Origin: a virus
Direction: 5' to 3' (one strand)
Virus record (IMG/VR): IMGVR_UViG_3300009553_000803
Coordinates: 1-42,207 of that record
Length of the DNA stretch: 42,207 nt
The notes under the pieces were generated by a model. The model saw only the letters and a list, made by a program, of their open reading frames with translations, had not been told where the DNA came from and did no database searches. A program made the position numbers and the translations under genes. Below, piece after piece: positions 8,362 to 15,958 of the stretch (the stretch's first letter is position 1; every line of letters begins with the position of its first letter).

Positions 8362-8723
8362 GCTGGATGTGGGATCAGAGCGCCGGAACCCTGTCACGCG
8401 ATGGCGTGCTCGTCTCGCGCGGCTATGCCGGCAGCGGCCGCGGCAGGAATAACCCGGCCCTGCAGGCCGTGCCCTCGGTCGGCCCCATCCCCCGCGGCCG
8501 CTGGCGCATCGCCGGCGTCAAGGACAGCGCCAACACCGGCCCCTTCACGATCGTGCTCGAACCGGCGCCGGGCACCGATGCGCTCGGCCGCAGCGCGTTC
8601 CGGATCCACGGCGACAGCATGCGGGCCCCGGGCACCGCCAGCCGCGGCTGCATCATCCTCCCGCGCGCGATTCGCGAGCGCATCTGGCGCAGCGGCGATC
8701 GCGACCTGATCGTGATCGAGTGA
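8358..8723 (+). CDS. DUF2778 (L,D-transpeptidase-like) protein in the endolysin slot
   Basis: The 121-residue protein carries the DUF2778/Tlde1-type signature: a PIPRGRW motif (44-50), FRIHGDS with His84, and SRGCI with Cys98 as the presumed nucleophile. Proteins of this fold act on peptidoglycan peptides as L,D-transpeptidases or carboxypeptidases, and Tlde1 is a type VI toxin. The gene overlaps the holin by 4 bp and sits where P2 has lysozyme K, and no conventional muramidase or amidase is visible elsewhere. I infer it is the lytic enzyme. It has no signal peptide, consistent with holin-dependent export. Confidence 0.8.
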   Translation: MSWMWDQSAGTLSRDGVLVSRGYAGSGRGRNNPALQAVPSVGPIPRGRWRIAGVKDSANTGPFTIVLEPAPGTDALGRSAFRIHGDSMRAPGTASRGCIILPRAIRERIWRSGDRDLIVIE

Positions 8724-8727
8724 TGCC

Positions 8728-8883
8728 ATGACAGCGATCGTCACCTGGTTCGGCCGGCACCGCGGCATCATCACCTTGCTGCTACTCGCCTCGGCGGTCG
8801 GCGCACTATACGTCGCGTGGCAGCACGTCGCCAGCGAGCGCGATCGCCTCCGCAGCGCGGTCGTTTTCTGCAGGCGATACTGA
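8728..8883 (+). CDS. Small membrane protein, possible spanin remnant
   Basis: A 51-residue frame encodes a basic N-terminus, one transmembrane segment (about 14-31, IITLLLLASAVGALYVAW) and a short charged tail (ASERDRLR). It follows the lysis gene by 4 bp and overlaps tail gene R by one base (TGATG). N-in, C-out topology with a charged tail is the layout of Rz/LysB inner-membrane spanins, but the periplasmic part is far shorter than usual. Confidence 0.6.
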   Translation: MTAIVTWFGRHRGIITLLLLASAVGALYVAWQHVASERDRLRSAVVFCRRY

Positions 8884-9395
8884 TGCGCAAGCCCGCCTCC
8901 CTGCGCGCGGCGATCGCCGCGGTCTTCCCCGCGCTGGCGCGCGATCCCGATCGGCTGCGCATCTGGATCGACAGCGGCCGCATCGCCGCGCGCTATGGCC
9001 CGACGCCGGGCTGGGAATATCGTTACAAGCTCAGCGTCCTGCTGCTCGACTGGAAGGATTCGACCGATCCTTTGCTGCTGGCGATCGTCGGATGGTTGCA
9101 AACCGAACAGCCCGATCTCTTGCAGAATCACGAGCGCGGCAATGAGGCGGTCAAGTTCCGCGCCGACATCCTCGACGACGCGACGATCGACCTGCAGTTC
9201 GATCTCGAGCTCACCGAAACGGTCGGCTGCACCCCGCGCGAGGGCGGCGGCTTCGACCTGATCAACCAGCCCGAACCCAGCCCCGAGGATCCCGGCTTCC
9301 TCGGCCTCGATCCGATCGTCCCGCTCTCGTCGATCTGGATCGACGGCGAGCAGCTGGTGCCCGCGCCTGATCTCGATCCTCCACTGGGTGATTGA
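8883..9395 (+). CDS. R: Tail completion protein, P2 gpR family
   Basis: The 170-residue protein resembles gpR: MRKPASLRAAI at the N-terminus, DPDRLRIWIDSG, the EYRYKLSVLLLDW block, and LLAIVGWLQTEQPDLL. gpR acts at the head-proximal end of the tail. The acidic, proline-containing C-terminus is longer than in P2. The ATG at 8883 overlaps the upstream small gene's stop codon. Confidence 0.88.
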   Translation: MRKPASLRAAIAAVFPALARDPDRLRIWIDSGRIAARYGPTPGWEYRYKLSVLLLDWKDSTDPLLLAIVGWLQTEQPDLLQNHERGNEAVKFRADILDDATIDLQFDLELTETVGCTPREGGGFDLINQPEPSPEDPGFLGLDPIVPLSSIWIDGEQLVPAPDLDPPLGD

Positions 9396-9400
9396 TCGCG

Positions 9401-9868
9401 ATGGCCGACGAACTCGATCAGCTGCAGAATTGGATCGACGGCATCATGGCCCGCGTCGACCAGGGCGAACGCCGCGCACTCGCCCGCCGCATCGCCATGG
9501 AGCTGCGCAAGCGCAACGCGCAGCGCATCCGCGGGCAGGTCGATCCCGAAGGCAAGGCGTTCGCCCCGCGCAAGTTGCGCCTGGGCGGCGCCGGCGTGAA
9601 AGCCACCTCGCGGCGGCGCGGCAAGATGTTCCTGCGCGCGGCGGGGCCCCGCCACCTGACGGCGAAGGCCACCGCCGATCACGCCGAGATCGGCTTCATG
9701 GGCAACGCCGGCCGGATCATGTCCGTCCACCAATATGGCGATCGCGATCGCGTGAGCCGTGCGCCAGGCGCGCCATACACGGTCTATCCGGAGCGCCAGG
9801 CCCTGGGCCTGCCACAAGGCGACGTCGATGCCGTGCTCGAGATGTTGCTCGCACAGCTCGAGGTCTAG
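9401..9868 (+). CDS. S: Tail completion/virion morphogenesis protein, P2 gpS family
   Basis: The 155-residue protein has gpS features: a helical N-terminus (DELDQLQNWIDGIMARV), the RRIAMELRKRNAQRI segment, DPEGKAFAPRK, and MSVHQYGDRDRVSR near the C-terminus. gpS is needed for tail completion and joining in P2. A TTG at 9392 is an alternative start, but the ATG at 9401 gives the usual N-terminus. It is the last gene of the first rightward late operon. Confidence 0.87.
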   Translation: MADELDQLQNWIDGIMARVDQGERRALARRIAMELRKRNAQRIRGQVDPEGKAFAPRKLRLGGAGVKATSRRRGKMFLRAAGPRHLTAKATADHAEIGFMGNAGRIMSVHQYGDRDRVSRAPGAPYTVYPERQALGLPQGDVDAVLEMLLAQLEV

Positions 9869-9881
9869 CCCCGAAAGGGCT
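9867..9881 (+). terminator. Weak hairpin at the end of the O-to-S operon
   Basis: AGCCC and GGGCT form a 5-bp stem with a CGAAA loop, overlapping the S stop codon. There is no T tract. It lies immediately before the -35 box of the PadR-type gene and may insulate that gene from the late operon. Confidence 0.3.
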
Positions 9882-9912
9882 GGACATATACAATGTAGAC
9901 CTCTACATTGTA
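9881..9912 (+). promoter_or_regulatory. PadR-type promoter with overlapping operator
   Basis: A -35 box TGGACA (9881-9886) and a -10 box TACATT (9904-9909) are separated by exactly 17 bp. A perfect 11-bp inverted repeat with a 2-bp centre (9889-9912) covers the spacer and the -10 box. It contains ATGT-N8-ACAT (9893-9908), the known PadR-family operator form. The ribosome-binding site GGAGG (9923-9927) and ATG (9934) follow. The layout implies autorepression. Confidence 0.8.
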
Positions 9913-9933
9913 GACCGACATCGGAGGACGAGC

Positions 9934-10239
9934 ATGTTGGGAAAATTGGAAGAGGAAGTGTTGCTCGCAACGCTTCAGGCCGGGCAGAATTCGCTCCCGA
10001 GCGAGATTTATATCCGGTTCGGTGCGGCTGCGAGCGGCCGGAAGGCGCTGGCCTTCGGAGCAGTCTATACGACGCTCACCCGAATGGTTGCCAAGGGGCT
10101 ATTAACCGAGGATTCGCGCGTTGATGACTCCGGCCGGCAACGTCGCACGTTCACCGTGAATGCAGCAGGTCGGAGCGCGCTCCACAACTCGATCGATCGC
10201 CTTCGTAACTTGGGCGCCTTTGCGTTGGCAGGTGGATGA
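9934..10239 (+). CDS. PadR-family transcriptional regulator
   Basis: The 101-residue protein has the PadR winged-helix pattern: an N-terminal GKLEEEVLLATLQ helix, LPSEIYIRF, the recognition region AFGAVYTTLTRMVAKGLL, and the wing TEDSRVDDSGRQRRTFTV. The C-terminus is short (VNAAGRSALHNSIDRL), without the long dimerisation helix of large PadR proteins. Family members are repressors that release DNA on binding small ligands or stress signals. The gene starts a cargo cassette and is followed after one base by an unknown gene. Its own promoter carries a canonical PadR operator. Confidence 0.88.
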   Translation: MLGKLEEEVLLATLQAGQNSLPSEIYIRFGAAASGRKALAFGAVYTTLTRMVAKGLLTEDSRVDDSGRQRRTFTVNAAGRSALHNSIDRLRNLGAFALAGG

Positions 10240-10240
10240 C

Positions 10241-10702
10241 ATGGGCGATCGAGACCAAAATCGCTTAAAGATGCAGCGTCTTTACTCCCTGCCCCCCGAA
10301 GAGCTGTACGCTGTTCTTTGGAGGGCGTCGCGTCGGGCGTGCGGCATTGACCTAAATGCGGATCCTAGCTCATTCAATACCGGGCAACGTCTTCGGTACG
10401 TTTCTAGTATCGTTCTTCTCAAATTCGTCATATTGATCGAGTTTCCAAATGCATTGGCAAGGCGAGGAACTCGCCCATCCCGGTCGCTTCTCATAGATTT
10501 GCTGGTGCCGCCGAAGCTCGCTCAAGACATGCAGGCGAACCTGCACGAGGTTCTTCCGATATGGGAGAACGCCTACGGTCAACGAAAGGCCCGCTGGGCA
10601 TACCGCACGGAGGTTTTCCGCCTCGTAATAGGGCATTGGGGAAATAATATTTTAAAATTGGCGGAGCGTGTGATGAAGATGCTGCCGTTGAGCAGCGGCT
10701 GA
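10241..10702 (+). CDS. Unrecognised protein co-transcribed with the PadR-type regulator
   Basis: The 153-residue basic protein starts one base after the PadR stop. It contains a hydrophobic stretch (about 55-70, YVSSIVLLKFVILIEF) that could be a buried helix or one membrane segment. It also has a predominantly helical middle and an aromatic C-terminal part (RWAYRTEVFRLVIGHWGNN). Codons are clearly less G/C-biased at the third position than in the surrounding virion genes, which suggests recent acquisition. I recognise no family. Its tight link to a PadR regulator suggests it is the regulated effector. Confidence 0.7.
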   Translation: MGDRDQNRLKMQRLYSLPPEELYAVLWRASRRACGIDLNADPSSFNTGQRLRYVSSIVLLKFVILIEFPNALARRGTRPSRSLLIDLLVPPKLAQDMQANLHEVLPIWENAYGQRKARWAYRTEVFRLVIGHWGNNILKLAERVMKMLPLSSG

Positions 10703-10765
10703 CGAAGATCCAGACCTTGCTACGTGGCGCCCGGACTTAACATCGCGACCAAGCGGTCAATCCAA

Positions 10766-10785
10766 TAGGCCAAGACGTCGGCCTA
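10766..10785. terminator. Hairpin between convergent cargo genes
   Basis: TAGGCC and GGCCTA form a 6-bp stem with an 8-nt loop in the 134-bp gap between the convergent genes ending at 10702 and 10837. It is the only clear hairpin I found in the gap and may serve both strands, although neither side has a long T tract. Confidence 0.35.
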
Positions 10786-10836
10786 ACCCAGCGTCACGTT
10801 AATGTCGTGCTTGAGATACTGATGGCGTGGTTAGAG

Positions 10837-11538
10837 TTATGATCGACTTAAGTCCTCGAGGTGCAAGGCGTTTGCCGACCAATAATGGTCCCGCAGAAAT
10901 TGCTCGAGCACTTTTCGTCGTTCCATGCCTTCCTGCCGAAACGTCTCGGAAGGATTATCAGACAGTGGCTGGTCCCCGTCGCGGATTCGTTTGAAATCAA
11001 TAAGCGCCTTTTCAACAAACCGAATAAAATCCTCAAGCCGCTCAAAAATCTCGGGTCGAATTAAAATTCCGTGCTGGTAAAGAAATCCTACTGCTTCCGC
11101 GATTTTGTCGCTGGCCACATAATGCTCATGATGCACCGACCGTTCATGGTAGAACGCCGTTCTTTGGCCCGTCGGCAGTTGCCGCAGAACTACTTTTTCC
11201 CATTCCGAGAGCGGACTATTTTCTAGCTGCTCCTCCATCATGACCTCGGTGTATTGGTCGAGATTTGGACGCGCCCTGATGCGGGACAGCAAATCGTGGA
11301 CGTGGGCGAAGGCCATATGCACCTTCGCCCATGCTTCCGGCAATGCCTCGAACTCGCGCTGGTTCAACGTCGTCGTGCGATCGAGCGTCTGGCTCACCCG
11401 CGCCTTGAGCAGCTCCAGCCGGCTCGCGAATCGATCCTCGATCCACTTCTCGCCGAACAGCTTGGCAAAACCCCACGCGCCGGCGCCGCCGGCAACGATC
11501 GCCGTGCCCGCCAGCGCGACCCAGTCAACTCCCTGCAT
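10837..11538 (-). CDS. Unrecognised cargo protein with N-terminal membrane anchor
   Basis: The 233-residue protein starts with one hydrophobic segment (about 7-27, ALAGTAIVAGGAGAWGFAKLF), followed by a long, charged, mainly helical cytoplasmic part with coiled-coil character (RFASRLELLKARVSQTLDRT). It lies 19 bp downstream of the 11558 gene on the same strand, so the two probably form one operon. Neither is a P2 core gene. Codon use is less GC-biased than in the virion genes. A membrane-tethered helical protein in a cargo slot suggests superinfection exclusion or host defence, but there is no motif to support this. Confidence 0.7.
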   Translation of the reverse strand: MQGVDWVALAGTAIVAGGAGAWGFAKLFGEKWIEDRFASRLELLKARVSQTLDRTTTLNQREFEALPEAWAKVHMAFAHVHDLLSRIRARPNLDQYTEVMMEEQLENSPLSEWEKVVLRQLPTGQRTAFYHERSVHHEHYVASDKIAEAVGFLYQHGILIRPEIFERLEDFIRFVEKALIDFKRIRDGDQPLSDNPSETFRQEGMERRKVLEQFLRDHYWSANALHLEDLSRS

Positions 11539-11557
11539 TTGCCCTCACGAGAAATCC

Positions 11558-12259
11558 TCAGTCAAAAATCTGAACGATGGCCTCTACACTATCCTGAAAG
11601 CCGGTGAGGCAGCGAAGCACATTTTCACCTTGGATCGAACTAGGATCGACATAGATCAGCTGAATGTTGACGCCGATTTCGCCAAATCCAAGGTACCTAG
11701 CCAGCTTTTCCTCACGCCCGATGGCTTCGAAAACCAGAGCATGGGAGACCAACTGCATCCCCCTTCCGTCCCTTGGAGATGCGTCGCCGGTGAACTGCCA
11801 TCCTAGCAGCTTTTGATGTTTGCGCGTTCTATCCGCGTCGTGAAGTAGGTACAGAAAATCATGACCATCCTGCCAGGGTTCAAGCGCCTCGATCGCGTCC
11901 TGGTGCGCTGCAGATAGCTTTCGGATCTTCTTCCGCCCGTCGCCGGCAAAAACAACCGAATCCTTGGATATCGGAAAATAAACGTCCTTGATGTTGTTGG
12001 CACCGTTGCGGGTAGCCAGCGTGCACGCGAGCGCGTCAAGGATCGCCCGTTGCTCGTGGGCAACCAACCCCACCTCAATTCTAAAACGCGTCGGCGGCTC
12101 AGCTAGCATCTTGCCCATCACGAACCCCATGCCATGCTCAGGATCCGTCATACGAATTTCGAACGACCTCTTTCGAGCGACGCTGATCTCCGGCTTCAGC
12201 GCGTCCATCTTCGCCCGACACCAGGCCAGTCGTTCACGAAGCTCATCGAGATCCCGCAC
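11558..12259 (-). CDS. Unrecognised soluble cargo protein
   Basis: About 233 residues from a GTG at 12259, which lies 8 bp after an AGGAGG ribosome-binding site. A GTG at 12265 is possible but only 2 bp from that site. The N-terminus is helical (LDELRERLAWCRAKM), followed by mixed alpha/beta sequence including FRIEVGLVAHEQRAILDAL, AIEALEPWQDGHDFLYLLHDADR and a C-terminal VLRCLTGFQDSV. No catalytic signature is obvious. It heads a two-gene leftward operon whose -35 region lies inside palindrome copy 2. Confidence 0.7.
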   Translation of the reverse strand: MRDLDELRERLAWCRAKMDALKPEISVARKRSFEIRMTDPEHGMGFVMGKMLAEPPTRFRIEVGLVAHEQRAILDALACTLATRNGANNIKDVYFPISKDSVVFAGDGRKKIRKLSAAHQDAIEALEPWQDGHDFLYLLHDADRTRKHQKLLGWQFTGDASPRDGRGMQLVSHALVFEAIGREEKLARYLGFGEIGVNIQLIYVDPSSIQGENVLRCLTGFQDSVEAIVQIFD

Positions 12260-12279
12260 CGCCACGCCCTCCTGGAACG

Positions 12280-12308
12280 ACTATAGCCGCCCCGCCATGT
12301 TGTGTCGC
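12280..12308 (-). promoter_or_regulatory. Putative promoter of the leftward cargo operon
   Basis: Read on the - strand, GCGACA (12303-12308) and TATAGT (12280-12285) are separated by 17 bp and resemble -35 and -10 boxes. The -35 box falls within the left arm and spacer of palindrome copy 2. A protein bound to the palindrome would therefore contact or occlude this promoter. Confidence 0.45.
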
Positions 12309-12323
12309 GCCCCGACACAACAT
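12297..12323. promoter_or_regulatory. 27-bp palindrome, copy 2
   Basis: The same perfect 11-bp arms as copies 1 and 3 flank the spacer CGCCC. It lies between the leftward cargo operon (start 12259) and baseplate gene J (start 12368), 45 bp from the J start. That is close for an activator site of the P2 Ogr type, which is centred near -55 relative to the transcription start. Confidence 0.75.
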
Positions 12324-12367
12324 GCCCCGGTGGCGGCCCGCCGCACCACGCGGCGACATGCCGCGCC

Positions 12368-13360
12368 ATGGCCACCAGCTCAACCGCCGTCGATCTGTCG
12401 CGCCTGCCGCCGCCCGTCGTCGTCGAGCAGCTCAGCTTCGAGACGATCGTCGCCGAAATGATCGCCGATCTCACCGGGCGAGACGTCGGCTTCGACGCCA
12501 ACGTCGAATCCGATCCGGTCTACAAGCTGGTCCAGGTCTTCGCCTATCGCGAGCTGCTGCAGCGCCAGCGCTTCAACGATCGCGCGCGCGGCCTGATGCT
12601 CGCCTTCGCCGCCGGCGCGGATCTCGATCAGCTCGCCATCCTCGTCGGCGTCCAGCGCCTGGTCCTCGAGGAGGCCGATCCGCTCGCCGGCACGCCGGCG
12701 GTGCTCGAGTCCGATGACGCGCTGCGGGCACGCGTCGTGCTCGCCCCGGAGAGCTTCAGCGTCGCAGGTCCCGAGCTCGCTTACGTCTTCCATGCGAAAT
12801 CCGCCGCCGGCGACGTGCTCGATGCCAGCGCGATCAGCCCGGTGCCCGACGATATCACCGCCCTCGTCCTGCAGGTCCTCGCCGATCACGATGCCGATCC
12901 CGAGATCGTCGCCGCCGTCACCGCAGCGCTCGGCGCCGCGATCTGGCCCGGCCAGGTTCATGTCACCGTGCTGTCGCGCGATGGTGACGGCACCGCCCCG
13001 CCCGAATTGCTCGAGGCGGTCGAGGCCGTCGTCAACGGCCGCCCCGTCCGCCCGCTGACCGATCATGTCATCGTCCAGTCGGCGGCGATCGTCGAATATG
13101 CGATCGCGGCCAGGCTCTACGTTTACGACGGTCCCGACCCGTCGATCGTCGAGGCGGCCGCCCTCGCCAAGCTCCAGGCCTATCGCGATGCCGCGCACAT
13201 GCTCGGCCGCCCACCGACCTTGTCGGGCATCTATGCCGCCCTCCACGTCGAGGGCGTCCAGCGCGTCGTCATCGACGATCCGCTCGCCGACATCATCGCC
13301 GATGCCACGCAAAGCGCCTGGTGCACCGGCATCACATTGACGGTCTTGCCCATTGGCTGA
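12368..13360 (+). CDS. J: Baseplate wedge protein J, P2 gpJ family
   Basis: The 330-residue protein has the gpJ pattern: a VDLSRLPPPVVVEQLSFETI start, DPVYKLVQVFAYRELLQRQR, and FAAGADLDQLAILVGVQR. The middle and C-terminal parts contain WPGQVHVTVLSRDGDG and a conserved end. It builds baseplate wedges with W and I. The ATG at 12368 gives the canonical N-terminus, and longer frames read back into the palindrome. It overlaps I by 8 bp. Confidence 0.92.
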   Translation: MATSSTAVDLSRLPPPVVVEQLSFETIVAEMIADLTGRDVGFDANVESDPVYKLVQVFAYRELLQRQRFNDRARGLMLAFAAGADLDQLAILVGVQRLVLEEADPLAGTPAVLESDDALRARVVLAPESFSVAGPELAYVFHAKSAAGDVLDASAISPVPDDITALVLQVLADHDADPEIVAAVTAALGAAIWPGQVHVTVLSRDGDGTAPPELLEAVEAVVNGRPVRPLTDHVIVQSAAIVEYAIAARLYVYDGPDPSIVEAAALAKLQAYRDAAHMLGRPPTLSGIYAALHVEGVQRVVIDDPLADIIADATQSAWCTGITLTVLPIG

Positions 13361-13991
13361 TCTCCTGCCCCCTAACGCCACGGCGTACGAGCGCGCGGTC
13401 GACGCTGTCGGCGCGCGCATCGACGATGTGCCCGTCCCGCTCCAGACGATTCTCAACCCCGCCACCTGCGCGGCCGAGCTGCTGCCCTGGCTGGCCTGGT
13501 CGCTGTCGATCGACCGCTGGAACGCCGACTGGACCGAGGAACAGAAGCGCTTCGAAGTCGCTCGCGCGATCGACCTCCAGCGCAAGAAGGGCACACCCGC
13601 CTCGGTCGAGGCGGTGCTCGCCAGCTTCGACGAGCTGCTGACGATTACCGAATGGTTCGAACAGCAGCCGCCGGGCCCGATCCACAGCTTCGTGATCGAC
13701 CTCCCGCTCGACGATCAGGGCGGCCCGCGTGCGACCGCCGCCTTCACCGCCGCCGTCGTGCGTGACGTGATCCGGATCAAGCCGCTGCGCTCGCATTTCG
13801 AGATGCGCCAGTCGCTCGCCACCTTCGCCCGGATCTACCTCGTCGGCGCCGCGCGCGCCGCCGGCGAGACCCGGCTCCGCGGCGACCTGACCGACATCAC
13901 CGGCGGCACGGCCTGGGAGGACCTGCTCCAGGACGAAAATGGCGAACCGCTCCAGGAAGATTCCGGCGCCTTCATCGAGAACGACACATGA
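13353..13991 (+). CDS. I: Baseplate/tail protein I, P2 gpI family
   Basis: The 212-residue protein is recognised from LLPPNATAYERAVDAVGARI, VPVPLQTILNP and LLPWLAWSLSIDRWNADW, all typical of gpI, followed by the KKGTPASVEAVL helix. It completes the baseplate wedge and attaches tail fibres. The best start is a TTG at 13353 overlapping the J stop, because no ATG or GTG precedes the conserved region. It overlaps H by 4 bp. Confidence 0.9.
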   Translation: MADLLPPNATAYERAVDAVGARIDDVPVPLQTILNPATCAAELLPWLAWSLSIDRWNADWTEEQKRFEVARAIDLQRKKGTPASVEAVLASFDELLTITEWFEQQPPGPIHSFVIDLPLDDQGGPRATAAFTAAVVRDVIRIKPLRSHFEMRQSLATFARIYLVGAARAAGETRLRGDLTDITGGTAWEDLLQDENGEPLQEDSGAFIENDT

Positions 13992-15466
13992 CCAGCCCTC
14001 TCACCGTCACGTTCACCTATGAGGGCATCGCCGCGATCGCCGATGCCGAGGGCGGCGGCACGTCGACGATCACCATCGCCGAGGTCGGCCTGACCGCGGA
14101 AGATTTCGTCGAAGCGCCCACCCTCACCGCCTTGCCCGGTGAATTCGGCCGCCTCGCATCGGTATCGGGCGAAGCTGTCGACGACGCCACCATCCACCTG
14201 GTCGCGCGCGACGGCGGCGCCGGCAGCTACACCGTGCGCGGCATCGGCATCTATCTCGACGACGGCACCCTCTTCGCGACCTACAGCCAGGCCGACCCGA
14301 TCTTCGAAAAGGCCAGCGTCGCGAGCTTTTTCCTCGCCTTCGATTTGCGGCTCGAGCCGGGCCAGGCGGACTTGATCGAGTTCGGCGACGCCAACTTCCT
14401 CAACCCGCCGGCCACCGAAGAGCGCGCCGGCGTCGCGCGCATCGCCACTGCGCTCGAGGCGGCCGCCGGCACCGATCACGACATCATCATCACGCCGGCC
14501 ACGCTCAAGACCCTGCTCGATCTGCTGATCCCGCTCGCGCAGAAAGCCGCGGCCAACGGCGTCGCCTCGCTCGGCGCCGATGGCAAGGTCCCGCCGGCGC
14601 AGCTCCCCGTGTTCAACGCGATCGACATCTTCGTCGTCGCCAGCCAGGCCGCCATGTTGGCGCTCGCCGCCGGCGTCGCCGACTTCGCGATCCGCACCGA
14701 CGAGAGCAAGACCTACATCCTCACCGCCCTGCCGGCGACGACACTCGGCAACTGGGTGGAATTCTTGGCCCCGGGCGCCCCGGTCATCTCGGTCAACGGC
14801 CTGACCGGCGCCGTCACCCTTTCCCCGGCTGACATCGGCGCCCCACCCGTCGCGCGCACGATCACCGCCGCCGGTCTCGCCAGCGGTGGTGGCAATCTGT
14901 CCGCCGACCGCACGATCACTGTCACCAAGGCCAGCCAGGCCGAAGCGGACGCCGGCCTCAACGACACCAAGGCAGTCACCCCGCTCGCGCTCGCCGGGAT
15001 CCTCGCCGCGATCGCGGCCAAGGCGGCGGCCGCCATCACGATCACTGGCGGCGGCCTCGCCACCGGCGGGGGCAACCTCGGCGCGAATCGTGTCATCACC
15101 GTCGCGAAGGCGAGCGGCGCCGAGACCGTCGCCGGCCTGCTCGACGATCGCGCCGTCACCCCGCTGTCGCTCGCCAGCTACCCTCGCGTGCTCTCGACCA
15201 ATGGCTATTGCCTGCTGCCCAGCGGCCTGATGCTGCAATGGGGCCGCTTCACCGCGAACCCCAACGGCACGACGACGATCAACCTGCCGACAACATTTCC
15301 CAACGCCTTTTTCTCGGTCGTCGCCAACGGCACCAGCGATCACAACCTCGGCGCTCAGGACAACTGGCCGGCCCCGCTCAACCCGCCGCCGAACTTGGGG
15401 CAATTCCAGGTGATCAGCCCCAATGGCTCACCCGACTCCATGTATTTCATCGCAGTGGGAATGTGA
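13988..15466 (+). CDS. H: Tail fibre protein, P2 gpH-like
   Basis: The 492-residue fibre has the standard N-terminal attachment domain (about 1-140, with IGIYLDDGTLFATYSQ and FDLRLEPGQAD) used by P2-like phages to bind the baseplate. A helical/linker section is followed by two copies of a roughly 55-residue unit. The C-terminal domain (about 405-492: LPSGLMLQWGRFT, LPTTFPNAFFSVVAN) resembles the gp53-type receptor-binding tip. It should mediate host-surface recognition. A second, enzymatic spike lies downstream. Confidence 0.88.
   Translation: MTSPLTVTFTYEGIAAIADAEGGGTSTITIAEVGLTAEDFVEAPTLTALPGEFGRLASVSGEAVDDATIHLVARDGGAGSYTVRGIGIYLDDGTLFATYSQADPIFEKASVASFFLAFDLRLEPGQADLIEFGDANFLNPPATEERAGVARIATALEAAAGTDHDIIITPATLKTLLDLLIPLAQKAAANGVASLGADGKVPPAQLPVFNAIDIFVVASQAAMLALAAGVADFAIRTDESKTYILTALPATTLGNWVEFLAPGAPVISVNGLTGAVTLSPADIGAPPVARTITAAGLASGGGNLSADRTITVTKASQAEADAGLNDTKAVTPLALAGILAAIAAKAAAAITITGGGLATGGGNLGANRVITVAKASGAETVAGLLDDRAVTPLSLASYPRVLSTNGYCLLPSGLMLQWGRFTANPNGTTTINLPTTFPNAFFSVVANGTSDHNLGAQDNWPAPLNPPPNLGQFQVISPNGSPDSMYFIAVGM
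14842..15181 (+). repeat. Tandem protein-level repeat in the tail fibre shaft
   Basis: Two adjacent units encode closely related peptides. The first includes GLASGGGNLSADRTITV and ends KAVTPLALA. The second includes GLATGGGNLGANRVITV and ends RAVTPLSLA. Each is about 55 codons, and the DNA has diverged. The duplication probably sets shaft length. Confidence 0.75.
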
Positions 15467-15467
15467 G

Positions 15468-15956
15468 ATGAGCAAGCTTTACAGCCCCTCGACCGGCCTG
15501 TTCTACGCTCCCGAACTGTTCGTCGGTCGCGTCCTGCCCGACGATGTCGTCAACGTGAGCGACAAGCGCCACGCCGAGCTGCTCGACCTGCAGGCCCAGG
15601 GCCGCACGATCGCAGCCTCGCGTGATGGTCGACCCACCGCCACGGCGCCGCGCGCGCCGACACTCGAGGAACGCCGTGAGGCCGCGCATCGCGCCGTCGC
15701 CACCGAGGCCGGCCGCAGGATCCTGGCGATCGCCTCGTTCGCACGCCAGAGCAACGACAACGCGCTGATGGTCACGGCCTGGATCACCGCCGCAGACATC
15801 TCCTCGCCCGAGATGCAGGCCGCCTTGGCGCGCCGCGCCGCGATCGACGCGATCCGCACCGCCTCCAACCGCCTCGACGCCGCGATCGCGCTCATGAGCG
15901 CACGCCAGCTCGCCGCGCTCGAGATCGGCGCCGACCTCCACTGGCCCAAGGACTGA
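15468..15956 (+). CDS. Tail-fibre accessory/assembly protein (gpG position)
   Basis: The 162-residue protein follows the fibre gene by one base and occupies the position of the P2 tail-fibre assembly chaperone G. The N-terminus ([15 protein letters not shown]) resembles the start of many tail-fibre assembly and spike-associated proteins. A helical, alanine-rich C-terminal part follows ([40 protein letters not shown]). The functional assignment is by position and general look. It could equally be a small structural protein. Confidence 0.6.
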   Translation: MSKLYSPSTGLFYAPELFVGRVLPDDVVNVSDKRHAELLDLQAQGRTIAASRDGRPTATAPRAPTLEERREAAHRAVATEAGRRILAIASFARQSNDNALMVTAWITAADISSPEMQAALARRAAIDAIRTASNRLDAAIALMSARQLAALEIGADLHWPKD

Positions 15957-15958
15957 CG

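Noticed and set aside
13835-15403. 522-residue - strand frame over the tail fibre gene
   Set aside because: Glycine/arginine/aspartate-rich shadow of H, which has clear P2 fibre features.
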